From: SAR86 cluster bacterium AG-339-G14
Lineage (GTDB): Bacteria; Pseudomonadota; Gammaproteobacteria; Magnimaribacterales; AG-339-G14
Assembly: GCA_003282105.1 (NCBI GenBank)
Contig: QCAB01000008.1
Coordinates: 1 to 37,577, forward strand
Length of the DNA stretch: 37,577 nucleotides
Direction: 5' to 3'
The translations under genes were made by a program, and so were the position numbers. Position 1 is the first letter of the stretch. Every line of letters begins with the position of its first letter. Below, one piece after another: positions 28,502 to 37,185 of this stretch. The notes under the pieces were generated by a model. It searched no databases. It saw nothing but the letters and a program-made list of their open reading frames with translations, and was not told the origin of the DNA.

Positions 28502-29142
28502 AAAAATTAGCAATTTATGATTTGGACGATACATTACTTTGCGGCGATAGTGAGTTCCATTGGGCTAAATTTACTGTTGAAAAGGGATACATAGAAGAAG
28601 AGGTTTATTTGAAAAAAATTAAGGCCTTCGAAATTGACTATAGATCAGGGAACTTAAATTTTGATGAATATTGTTCATTTCTTCTAAATCCGTTGATTGG
28701 CATGAATGTCAATGACTTAAACAAATTAGTTGAAGAATTTATTGAGTCTCATGAGAGAAAATTGATTGATTCTTTTACGTTTGAGTTACTCAAAAAACAT
28801 GAAAATGATTTTAGGATAATAGCATCCGGATCATTAGATTTTATTGTTGAAGGATTTTCTAAATATTTCGGAATAAATGAATTCATCGGCTCATCATACG
28901 AAGTTATGGACAATAAGATTACAGGAGTGCTAAACAAAGCTGCTTTTGGAATTGGAAAATTAGAGAAAGTTAAAGAGTGGTGTCAAAATAAAAATTATTT
29001 CCTTGAAGAATCTGTTTTTTATACTGACTCGATAAACGATTTGCCTTTAATAAAAGCTTGTCCGAGTAGTATCATAGTTTCACCAGACAAAAAATTAGAG
29101 CAATATGCTTTGGAAAGAAATTTACTAATTTTAAATAGATGA
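28498..29142 (+). CDS. HAD-IB family phosphatase (SerB-like)
   Basis: AIYDLDDTLLCGDSE, ASGSLDFIVEG, YTDSINDLPLIKAC. Confidence 0.92.
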   Translation: MKKLAIYDLDDTLLCGDSEFHWAKFTVEKGYIEEEVYLKKIKAFEIDYRSGNLNFDEYCSFLLNPLIGMNVNDLNKLVEEFIESHERKLIDSFTFELLKKHENDFRIIASGSLDFIVEGFSKYFGINEFIGSSYEVMDNKITGVLNKAAFGIGKLEKVKEWCQNKNYFLEESVFYTDSINDLPLIKACPSSIIVSPDKKLEQYALERNLLILNR

Positions 29143-29149
29143 AAATCTT

Positions 29150-30352
29150 ATGACAAAAAAAGAAATAGAAAAAAATTATAAGAAATTATTGGACCAGAAG
29201 TTAAACCTCGACCTGACAAGGGGTCAACCATCCAAAGAACAATTAAAGCTTTCCGAACCCATGGACCAAATTTTGAAAAATAAATTTAATTTCGATGGAG
29301 AGGATTTAAGGAATTACGGTTTAATAAAAGGGTTAGATTCAACAAGAAAATTAGGCGCAATATTATTAGGAATAAATTATAAGAACGTAATAGCAAACGG
29401 AACTAGTAGTCTTAATTTGACTTCAATGGTTATTCAAGCTCTTTTCTTTAAAGGCATCAACGGCGAAGCTTGGAAACATTATAAAAAAATTTCTTTTTTA
29501 TGTCCGGTGCCTGGATACGATAGACATTTTTCTCTCTTAGAAATGATGGGCATTAATATGATAAATGTTCCTCTCAAGGGCGATGGTCCAGATATGGATT
29601 ATGCTGAAAAGTTAGTGAAAAAAGATAAATCGATAAAAGGAATAATTTGCGTACCAAAACATTCTAACCCTACTGGTGAAACATACTCTCTTAAAGTTTT
29701 GGAGCGTCTGGCAAGACTTCCTAAAAAAGCTTCAAAAGATTTTATGATTTTTTACGACAACGCCTATTGTGTTCATGATTTTAAAAAATCAAAGAAACTT
29801 GGAAATATTTTTAATTTTTGTAAAAAATCAAATACTTCAAATAATATTGTTATGTTTGCAAGTACAAGCAAAATTACTTTCGCAGGTGCTGGGATTTCTT
29901 TTTTAGCTGCCTCGGAAAAAACTTTATCTAATTTTTTGTCTTTTTATCAAAACACTAGAGTTGGCTCGGATAAAATAAACCAAGCCAAACATTCAAAGTT
30001 TTTAAAAGATAAAAAATCTTTAGAAAAACACATGGATAAACACTCTTTAGTGTTGTCAAAAAAATTTGAAATTGTAGAAAAGTATCTCTCAAAACTACCA
30101 TCCGATATGGCCAACTGGACAAAGCCAACTGGCGGTTACTTCGTTTCTTTTAATTCAAAACCAGGTAAAGCTAAGAAAATCTACAAGCTATGCGAAAACG
30201 CTGGTTTAAAACTCACTCCAGTAGGCGCAACATTCCCTTATGGAAAAGATCCCAAGAATCAAAACTTGAGAATTTCTCCCACCAAAATAAGCAATTTAGA
30301 GTTAAAAAAAGCGATGGAAGTTTTTATAACTTCGGTAATGTTAGCAGGTTAG
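29150..30352 (+). CDS. Class I/II aminotransferase (aspartate aminotransferase type Ic-like)
   Basis: LDLTRGQPSKEQL, VPGYDRHFSLLEMMGI, FYDNAYCVHDF, FASTSKITFAGAGISFLAAS (PLP Lys), TPVGATFPYGKDPKNQNLRISPT. Confidence 0.9.
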   Translation: MTKKEIEKNYKKLLDQKLNLDLTRGQPSKEQLKLSEPMDQILKNKFNFDGEDLRNYGLIKGLDSTRKLGAILLGINYKNVIANGTSSLNLTSMVIQALFFKGINGEAWKHYKKISFLCPVPGYDRHFSLLEMMGINMINVPLKGDGPDMDYAEKLVKKDKSIKGIICVPKHSNPTGETYSLKVLERLARLPKKASKDFMIFYDNAYCVHDFKKSKKLGNIFNFCKKSNTSNNIVMFASTSKITFAGAGISFLAASEKTLSNFLSFYQNTRVGSDKINQAKHSKFLKDKKSLEKHMDKHSLVLSKKFEIVEKYLSKLPSDMANWTKPTGGYFVSFNSKPGKAKKIYKLCENAGLKLTPVGATFPYGKDPKNQNLRISPTKISNLELKKAMEVFITSVMLAG

Positions 30353-30681
30353 TTTCTTGCGCCTTGAAGGATTTCGTAAACTTTTCCATTAAAAGGACCA
30401 AAATTAGCGTTTACATCAGGATGTGCTACTGGCTCATTAGACTCATCAACTAATAAGTTTTGTTGAGAAACATATGCAGTGTAGAAAACGTCGTCATTTT
30501 CGGCAAAGACATGATAGAAAGGTTGATCTTTACTAGGCCTTATTTGTGATGGGATGCTTTGGTACCATTCTTCTGTGTTGTTGAACTCGGGATCAACATC
30601 GAAAATGACTCCTCTAAAATCGAGAAATTTGTGCTTAACAACTTGTCCTATTGAAAAATTGGTTTCGACTACTTCTTTCAT
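30349..30681 (-). CDS. hspQ: Heat shock protein HspQ
   Basis: SIGQVVKHKFLDFRGVIFDVDPEFNNTEEWYQSIP, QPFYHVFAENDDVFYTAYVSQQNL. Confidence 0.94.
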   Translation of the reverse strand: MKEVVETNFSIGQVVKHKFLDFRGVIFDVDPEFNNTEEWYQSIPSQIRPSKDQPFYHVFAENDDVFYTAYVSQQNLLVDESNEPVAHPDVNANFGPFNGKVYEILQGARN

Positions 30682-30707
30682 TTAATTAATTTATTCTACA
30701 CTATTAT

Positions 30708-30737
30708 ATCTAGTGACATCTTAAATTAATTCAAGCC
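30708..30737 (-). promoter_or_regulatory. Candidate sigma-32-type promoter upstream of hspQ
   Basis: On the - strand GGCTTGAAT (30737-30729), a 14-nt spacer, then CACTAGAT (30715-30708), compared with consensus GGCTTGAAA-N13-15-CCCCATNT. The -35 half is strong, the -10 half weak. Confidence 0.35.
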
Positions 30738-31786
30738 TTATGAGCTTCTTTTAAGTAATCTTTAGATTGCATTTCTATCAACCTGCTTATCGTTCTTTTA
30801 AATTTTTCTTTAAGATTTATTCCCTTGTAAATATCTCTGAAATCTTCTTCAGCACTGATTATTATTTTAACTCTTCTGTCGTAACATTCGTCGATAAGAC
30901 TAATAAAACGTCTGGCGACATCATCTGACTCAATCTTTTTCATATCAGAAATGATTAAAGTTTGAAATTCTTTAGATATTTCTATGTAATCCATTGAGCT
31001 TCTCGGAGCAGAACAAATGTTGCTGAAATCAAACCAAATAACACCTTTAGAGGATTTTATTATTTCAATTTTTCTTCCAAGAATCTCAATTTGTTTTATT
31101 TGTATTTCATTAATTCCCTTCAAAGAGTTAAATATATTTTCTAACTTTTCTTTAACTATTATTGAGGTTGGAAAAAAAAATAATTCATTTTGCTCTAAAG
31201 TTCTTAAGCGATAATCGTTTATTGAGTTTAGGTTAAAAACTTCGCAATTGGCTTCAATTGCTTGGATTGCCGGAAGAAATAATTTTCTTTGCAGCCCGCC
31301 TTCATAAAGCCTTGAAGGTTCCAAATTAGACGTTGTGATAAAACAAGCTTTAGATTTAAAAAATTCTTGCATAAATTTACCCAAAAGCATGGCATCTCCG
31401 ATGTCCTCAACAAAAAATTCGTCAAAACAAAAAAAAGAATATTTTTTAGTCAAATTTTTAACTATTTTATTGATAGGATCTTTTTGGCCTTTTAATTTAT
31501 TTAAATCCTCGTGAAGAAGCTTCATAAATCTGTGAAAATGTAGTCTTATTTTTTTTTTGGACTTGAGTTCTTTAAAAAATAAGTCCATTAAAAAAGTTTT
31601 GCCTCTTCCAACCTCTCCGTGGATATAAATACTCTTGGGAAGTCTAGATTTCCTAAAAATACTTAATGGAAAAGTATGTCTTTCTGAATTAACTAATTTA
31701 GGTTCTAACTTTTCAATTAATTTGATTTGGTTTTCATCAAATTCTATTTGGCCGTTTTCAACGGCTTGTAAGTAATATTTTCTCAG
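30731..31786 (-). CDS. zapE: Cell division protein ZapE (AFG1-like ATPase), inferred CTG start
   Basis: Frame extends beyond ATG 31588: LRKYYLQAVENGQIEFDENQIKLIEKLEPKL..LPKSIYIHGEVGRGKTFLMDLFF (Walker A); FCFDEFFVEDIGDAMLLGKFMQEFF; VIWFDFSNICSAPRSSMDYIEISK. Confidence 0.9.
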   Translation of the reverse strand: MRKYYLQAVENGQIEFDENQIKLIEKLEPKLVNSERHTFPLSIFRKSRLPKSIYIHGEVGRGKTFLMDLFFKELKSKKKIRLHFHRFMKLLHEDLNKLKGQKDPINKIVKNLTKKYSFFCFDEFFVEDIGDAMLLGKFMQEFFKSKACFITTSNLEPSRLYEGGLQRKLFLPAIQAIEANCEVFNLNSINDYRLRTLEQNELFFFPTSIIVKEKLENIFNSLKGINEIQIKQIEILGRKIEIIKSSKGVIWFDFSNICSAPRSSMDYIEISKEFQTLIISDMKKIESDDVARRFISLIDECYDRRVKIIISAEEDFRDIYKGINLKEKFKRTISRLIEMQSKDYLKEAHKA

Positions 31787-32070
31787 CTTATTAGCTTATG
31801 AGTAGTTATCTCTGGCGCGCCATCTAAAAAGGGTGCTAGCTCCATCGCAATAGTTTGGAAATGCTCGGTTTGAGTATGATTGGCATGGGCTTCCTCGTCT
31901 TTGTAAATTTCTATCATCATAATAATCTGGGGATCAGATGTTTCATGCATTTCATAATATTCACACCCGGGTTCATTTTCAGATACAGCTTGTACAAGTT
32001 TTCTCATTACTTCTTTGAAATTATCTAATTCATTATCTTTTATTTTTAATTTTGCAATTGCTCCAATCAT
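31783..32070 (-). CDS. Antibiotic biosynthesis monooxygenase (ABM) domain protein, putative quinol monooxygenase
   Basis: 95 aa; IGAIAKLKIKDNELDNFKEVMRKLVQAVSENEPGCEYYEMHETSDPQIIMMIEIYKDEEAHANHTQTEHFQ. Confidence 0.88.
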   Translation of the reverse strand: MIGAIAKLKIKDNELDNFKEVMRKLVQAVSENEPGCEYYEMHETSDPQIIMMIEIYKDEEAHANHTQTEHFQTIAMELAPFLDGAPEITTHKLIS

Positions 32071-32142
32071 AATATTCCTCTCATTAAGTTATAATTATTC
32101 TACTTTTCTAAATAGTTTGATACAAATCTGGGGATAATAATT

Positions 32143-32757
32143 ATGATAAAAATCTGGGCAACAGAAAGTTCAAGGGCGATGAGACCAATCTGGACGGCTG
32201 AAGAAATGGGTCTGGATTACGAATTAACAATGATGCCTTTTCCTCCAAGAGTATTCATGAAAGAGTATCTCGAGGTAAACATGCTCGGAACAATTCCTTA
32301 CATGATCGATGGAGATGTGAAAATGACTGAATCGGTTGCAATGTCTCAATATCTGGTAGAAAAATATGGTCCGTCTGACTTAAGGGTGATGCCAGATGAA
32401 AAGGATTATCCCACTTATTTGAATTGGCTTTATCATGCAGACGCAACGTTAACTTTCCCACAAACAGTTGTTTTGAGATATAAGCTTCAAGAGCCTGGAG
32501 TTGCAGATGCTGCAGTTGATGGTTACAGCAGATGGTTTGTTTCAAGATTGAAACTTTTAGAAACTTCTTTAGATGGTAAAGAGTATTTATGCTCCGATAG
32601 ATTTACTATTGCAGACATATGCGTTAGTTACGCAATACTTTTGGCAGATTCTCTAGGCATACATCAAGCTTTTAAGCCAAACATTAAGCGATGGACGGAT
32701 TCCCTCTTTGAAAGAGAAGCATTTAAGAAATCTAAATCTTATAAATTCGAAGAATAA
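32143..32757 (+). CDS. Glutathione S-transferase family protein
   Basis: Thioredoxin-like N-terminus ending NMLGTIPYMIDGDVKMTESVAMSQYLVEKYG; C-terminal helical domain with RFTIADICVSYAILLADSLGI. Confidence 0.92.
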   Translation: MIKIWATESSRAMRPIWTAEEMGLDYELTMMPFPPRVFMKEYLEVNMLGTIPYMIDGDVKMTESVAMSQYLVEKYGPSDLRVMPDEKDYPTYLNWLYHADATLTFPQTVVLRYKLQEPGVADAAVDGYSRWFVSRLKLLETSLDGKEYLCSDRFTIADICVSYAILLADSLGIHQAFKPNIKRWTDSLFEREAFKKSKSYKFEE

Positions 32758-32792
32758 CTAAATTATGGAAATTTAAGAAAATTGTGAAGTTT

Positions 32793-33662
32793 TTAACTCT
32801 TAGGTGGAAGGGGGATCAAGGAGCTTGTTCTTTTTAGGTAATTCAAATAATCCTCCTCATGACCCCACTTTTGCATTCCCTGTCTTTCTAAAAGGTTAAC
32901 ACCGCTAACCATCGTCAGTAAAAAAAAGACAAAAATCGGAGAAATAAGCGCTACATATTGCCAACCTTCAATGATTGGGAAGGCAATAACGGCAATTCCA
33001 ATCCATAAAACAATTTCTCCAAAATAATTAGGGTGTCTGGACCAAGACCAAAGACCGCTTTGAATAAATTTATCTGCATTTTCAGGATTATTTTTAAATT
33101 TACTTTTTTGTTGATCTGATATTACTTCAATCACAAAACCTAATAACCAAATTACTCCACCAGTGACAGCAAAGACGTCGATACCTATTTCTCTCTGAGA
33201 ACTTAAAGCAGCAAAGGCCATTCCTGCAGTAATCAGTACCCAAAGTCCTTGAATAGTCCAGGCCATCAAAAATTGATAGAAATTGGGCTTAATATGTTTA
33301 AACCTTTTATCTTCGCCAGCATTTTTTACTCTTCTTGAAAGAAATAAACCCAATCTACTTGCCCAGATTAAAATAAGAGAACAAATTAATACATCTCTTA
33401 AATTTATCTCTTGGGAAAATAAGGTAACTAATAAAATAGCAGTTATATAGGTCATTGAGCCAGTTAGATCATAATAATGCTCGGTTTGATAAACATAAGA
33501 AGGAATAAAAATTATCCACTGCAAGATAAATATATACAGAGTAACGATATACATTATTGGGATGTCAGCGAAGAGAACAGAGTTAGCAGAAATAGCTAAA
33601 GTGAAAAGAAAGCCAATTGAGAGAGAAAGAAGCGTAAAAAATATTGAAGAAAAAGGCTTCAT
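32793..33662 (-). CDS. DUF1295 / steroid 5-alpha-reductase-like membrane protein
   Basis: Polytopic; QSGLWSWSRHPNYFGEIVLWIGIAVIAFP; WASRLGLFLSRRV. Confidence 0.9.
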   Translation of the reverse strand: MKPFSSIFFTLLSLSIGFLFTLAISANSVLFADIPIMYIVTLYIFILQWIIFIPSYVYQTEHYYDLTGSMTYITAILLVTLFSQEINLRDVLICSLILIWASRLGLFLSRRVKNAGEDKRFKHIKPNFYQFLMAWTIQGLWVLITAGMAFAALSSQREIGIDVFAVTGGVIWLLGFVIEVISDQQKSKFKNNPENADKFIQSGLWSWSRHPNYFGEIVLWIGIAVIAFPIIEGWQYVALISPIFVFFLLTMVSGVNLLERQGMQKWGHEEDYLNYLKRTSSLIPLPPKS

Positions 33663-33722
33663 ATTTTGCCAGTATAAACTTAATATAGATTGAAAGGAAA
33701 ATTAAAAGAAAGGAGAAATATA

Positions 33723-34859
33723 ATGAAATCACCAATTTGTGAGATGTTAGAAATTGAATTTCCTCTAGTAGCTTTCTCGCATTGCCGAGACGTAGTAGTT
33801 GCTGTTTCGAAAGCAGGGGGCTGCGGTGTTCTAGGAGCTGTCGGAATGTCGCCGGAACAACTTGAAAAAGAATTGAAATGGATCGATGACCACATTGATG
33901 GAAAGCCTTATGGAGTCGACGTCCTCATTCCAAACAAAATGGTTGGCAAGGATGAAAAGTTTGATCCTGAAAAATTGGCAAAAATGATACCTCAAGAATA
34001 TGCTGATTTTAGGGCCGATGTTCTAGAAAAACATGGTATTGATTCTCCTGAATTAAGAGAAATAGATACCGCAGGATCAGGATTTGCTGAAAATACTCAA
34101 TCCGATGGAGCTAAAGCTTTGCTAGACGTTGCCTTTAATCACCCTATAAAAATTATTGCCAATGCTCTTGGAGTTCCACCAGATTGGATGATTGAGATGG
34201 GTAAAGAAAATAATTGCAAGGTCGCAGCCTTATTGGGAACAGCAAAACACGCTATCAATCAGGTGAAAGCTGGAGTTGATATTCTTGTCGTTTCTGGAAC
34301 TGAAGCTGGAGGACACTGTGGGAGCGTTTCCACGATGGTTTTGATCCCTGAAGTGCACGAAGCTATTCAACCTTACGGAGATGTACCTATTTTGGCTGCC
34401 GGCGGAATTGTGACTGGTAAACAGATGGCTGCTGCTATGGCAATGGGAGCGTCAGGAGCCTGGTGTGGGTCGGTTTGGTTGACCACAATCGAGTCAGAAG
34501 TTGATCCAATTGTAAAAGAGAAAATGGTGGCTGCAAATTCAAGTCAAACGGTAAGATCTAGAAGTAGAACTGGTAAGCATTCTAGGCAATTAGTAACACC
34601 TTGGACGGAAGCATGGGAGTCAGAGACAGCTCCAGAACCTCTACCAATGCCTTTGCAACCAATGGTTGCTGAGCCAGCATTGCAAAAAGTTAATAAACTG
34701 GCAGCAGGAGGACACGATGGTGCAAAAGACCTAGCAACTTATTGGGTTGGCCAAGGCGTTGGATTAATGAATCAAAGTATCTCAGCTAGCGACGTAGTTC
34801 AAGAGTTTAAAGAAGATTTTATAAATGCTTATGAAAGATTGAACGACTTTATAAGTTAA
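33723..34859 (+). CDS. Nitronate monooxygenase / 2-nitropropane dioxygenase-like FMN protein
   Basis: FPLVAFSHCRDVVVAVSKAGGCGVLGAVGMSPEQLEKEL, VSGTEAGGHCGSVSTMVLIPEV, VPILAAGGIVTGKQMAAAMAMGASGAWCGS. RBS aggag precedes ATG 33723. Confidence 0.9.
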   Translation: MKSPICEMLEIEFPLVAFSHCRDVVVAVSKAGGCGVLGAVGMSPEQLEKELKWIDDHIDGKPYGVDVLIPNKMVGKDEKFDPEKLAKMIPQEYADFRADVLEKHGIDSPELREIDTAGSGFAENTQSDGAKALLDVAFNHPIKIIANALGVPPDWMIEMGKENNCKVAALLGTAKHAINQVKAGVDILVVSGTEAGGHCGSVSTMVLIPEVHEAIQPYGDVPILAAGGIVTGKQMAAAMAMGASGAWCGSVWLTTIESEVDPIVKEKMVAANSSQTVRSRSRTGKHSRQLVTPWTEAWESETAPEPLPMPLQPMVAEPALQKVNKLAAGGHDGAKDLATYWVGQGVGLMNQSISASDVVQEFKEDFINAYERLNDFIS

Positions 34860-34862
34860 AAT

Positions 34863-35327
34863 TTACTTAATTTTAGAGATTTCTTCACCGAGTTCACCTG
34901 CAACTCTGTCGAAACCATAAAGATTACTCCGAAAATCTTCTGTGTAAGGACCTAAGGCTTCTTTAAGCTTTGAACTTGCATTTCCTAAGATTGAAGCACT
35001 TTTAATAGTAAAGTTTTCAACAAATCCTGCTTCCCACTTACTGCCAGTAAAATTTTTCATATGGAATAAAGCTGCTTCGTTGTTTGGATATATTTCTAAC
35101 AAAAAGACTTTGTTTTCTTCGTCAGAGAAGTGATATTGGTAAACCAAAGTTTGCGGTTCATTATTTTTGACGTTTTCTGTAATGTTTGAAACAAAACTGA
35201 CTGCACTTTCTTCCTTTCCTTGGTTAATTTCTAAATCAATAGCAAAAACTATTACATCAAGTTTTCCATGATGCATTGCAAGTAAAGAAGGGGAGATAAG
35301 TAATAAAAGAATTGAAATTATTTTCAT
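34863..35327 (-). CDS. Secreted hypothetical protein with ABM/dimeric alpha-beta-barrel-like region
   Basis: Signal peptide MKIISILLLLISPSLLA; LVYQYHFSDEENKVFLLEIYPNNEAALFHMKNFTGSKW resembles ABM-fold repeats. Confidence 0.6.
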   Translation of the reverse strand: MKIISILLLLISPSLLAMHHGKLDVIVFAIDLEINQGKEESAVSFVSNITENVKNNEPQTLVYQYHFSDEENKVFLLEIYPNNEAALFHMKNFTGSKWEAGFVENFTIKSASILGNASSKLKEALGPYTEDFRSNLYGFDRVAGELGEEISKIK

Positions 35328-35346
35328 AATTAGGATTAGTCAAACA

Positions 35347-36117
35347 TTAATGATTCCACCAAGCTTGATCTGAAAAAGCTCTGATGTCAATTTCGTGAGT
35401 CCAAGTTGATTTTTTTTGTTTCGCAATAAAAAGGTATGTTTCAGCTACTTCCTCAGGAATTATCATACCGTTTTCACCTTTCTTTTCTTTGAACTGCTCA
35501 AATAATTCAGGGCCTAACATTTTTCCTAAAGTATCTGGAGCATCTACAGCACCGTCAATAATTACATGTGCAACATGAATTCCATCTTTAGAAAATTCCG
35601 CGTTTAAAGACTGACACAACATTCGTCTTCCGCCCATTGCAGCAGCATGAGAATGCTGACCGCCATTGCCACGAACTGCTGATGTAGCAGAGGTAACAAT
35701 AATATTGCCAGATTGTCTTTCTTTCATCTTTGGGGTGAGCACTTGGGCGAGCCTGAATAAACCAAAAGTTGCCATGCGCCAGCCCATTTCAAAAGCTTTA
35801 TAACTTGTATCGGCCAAAGCTCGATCCCCAATTTGTGCGCCGATGTTATAAATCACTGTATCAATAGGACCAATTTCTGATTCAATTTTATTAACTAAAT
35901 CTTCGATAGAACTTTCTTCTATAACATTTAAAAGAGAGCCTGAGGCTTTGCCACCTGCATCTTCGATTTCTTTTATTAGTCTATTTAAACCTTCTTCATC
36001 TGTTCTTCTCGCGAGGTATGCATAATAACCATCGGAGGCAAATTTTTTAGCAACTGTCCCTCCGATCCCAGCTCCAGCGCCAATAACTAAGCAAACTTTT
36101 TCCATATTCTTATTCAT
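35347..36117 (-). CDS. SDR family protein (SDR_c10-like subgroup) with altered active site
   Basis: CLVIGAGAGIGGTVAKKFASDGYYAYLARR, TVIYNIGAQIG, GNIIVTSATSAVRGNGGQHSHAAAMGGRRMLCQSLNAEFSKDGIHVAHVIIDGAVD. Confidence 0.9.
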   Translation of the reverse strand: MNKNMEKVCLVIGAGAGIGGTVAKKFASDGYYAYLARRTDEEGLNRLIKEIEDAGGKASGSLLNVIEESSIEDLVNKIESEIGPIDTVIYNIGAQIGDRALADTSYKAFEMGWRMATFGLFRLAQVLTPKMKERQSGNIIVTSATSAVRGNGGQHSHAAAMGGRRMLCQSLNAEFSKDGIHVAHVIIDGAVDAPDTLGKMLGPELFEQFKEKKGENGMIIPEEVAETYLFIAKQKKSTWTHEIDIRAFSDQAWWNH

Positions 36118-37156
36118 GAGTGAGAGAAACCAAGCCCTGAAGCTTACCTGATTTCATTTCTTCTAAGGTTTTTGTAGCTTCAGAAATGTTTCTTGATTCG
36201 ACTTCAACAGGTTCAATTTTTCCTGCTGAAACTAACTTCATTAAATCTTTCATTTCATTTAGACTTCCTACATAAGATCCCATTATTTTTTTTTCAGTCA
36301 GAGTAAGAAGGGGTAAAGGAATAGTAATTTTTCCTCCGAATAAACCTACAACAACTTGTTTACCTCCTTTGCTAAGACATTGATAACCCAAATTTACTGA
36401 AGATTCTGCTCCGACGAAGTCCACTATGGATTTAGCACCACCTTTGGTAGCTTCCATAATTTGTTTCGATGCATCTTCAGATAGAGAGTTTATAGTTAAG
36501 GATGCTCCTAAATCACTCGCAATTTTTAGCTTATCATTATCTATATCTACAACTATGGGATTGATACCATACGCTGCCTTTGCTATTTTTAATGCCAATA
36601 ATCCTAAACCTCCAGCACTAACGATTATCAGTGAATTATCATGTGGGTAAGGTTCAGCTTTACGTAAAGCGCTAAAAGCTGTGAGCCCTCTACATGCGTA
36701 GCTTCCAGCTAGACTATCCGGCGTATCACCAGCGTCAAAAAGATACTTTTCATCTGGAACTAAAACATGATCAGCATAACCCCCACTAACATTAATACCA
36801 ATGTTACTATTGTTCATGCAGTAATGAGTTTTGTCGTTGTTACATAGTTCACAATCTCCACATCCAATCCAAGGATAAATGACATACTTTTCTCCAATTT
36901 TTACTTTTGATACTTCCTCTCCGGTATCTACTATTTTTCCAAAAACTTCGTGACCCATTGTTAGTGGCTCCAAAAGTGGAGTAGGAAGCTTAGCGCCACC
37001 CCCCAAATCGAAGTATCCGTCATGTATATGAACGTCTGAATGGCAAACTCCGCATGCAATGGTTTTTATTAGAACTTCTTTTCCTTTAGGTTTTGGAGTT
37101 TCAATATTTTTTTCTTTTAAAGGCTTTCCGTTTTCTACAATTTGATAGGCTTTCAT
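36110..37156 (-). CDS. Zinc-dependent alcohol dehydrogenase (MDR family)
   Basis: CGVCHSDVHIHDGYF, TMGHEVFGKIVDTG, structural Zn motif GCGDCELCNNDKTHYC, SAGGLGLLALKIAKA. Confidence 0.95.
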   Translation of the reverse strand: MKAYQIVENGKPLKEKNIETPKPKGKEVLIKTIACGVCHSDVHIHDGYFDLGGGAKLPTPLLEPLTMGHEVFGKIVDTGEEVSKVKIGEKYVIYPWIGCGDCELCNNDKTHYCMNNSNIGINVSGGYADHVLVPDEKYLFDAGDTPDSLAGSYACRGLTAFSALRKAEPYPHDNSLIIVSAGGLGLLALKIAKAAYGINPIVVDIDNDKLKIASDLGASLTINSLSEDASKQIMEATKGGAKSIVDFVGAESSVNLGYQCLSKGGKQVVVGLFGGKITIPLPLLTLTEKKIMGSYVGSLNEMKDLMKLVSAGKIEPVEVESRNISEATKTLEEMKSGKLQGLVSLTHE

Positions 37157-37185
37157 TTATTTTAAATTTTATTTTACTTGTGATT

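Noticed and set aside
30190-30453. 87-aa + strand ORF spanning the aminotransferase 3' end and hspQ
   Set aside because: Out of frame with the aminotransferase and antisense to hspQ; no domain.
31228-31425. 65-aa - strand ORF in an alternate frame of zapE
   Set aside because: Out-of-frame reading of zapE, which has intact Walker motifs in its own frame.
32255-32545. 96-aa - strand ORF in the GST gene
   Set aside because: Antisense to a clear GST; composition consistent with a shadow ORF.
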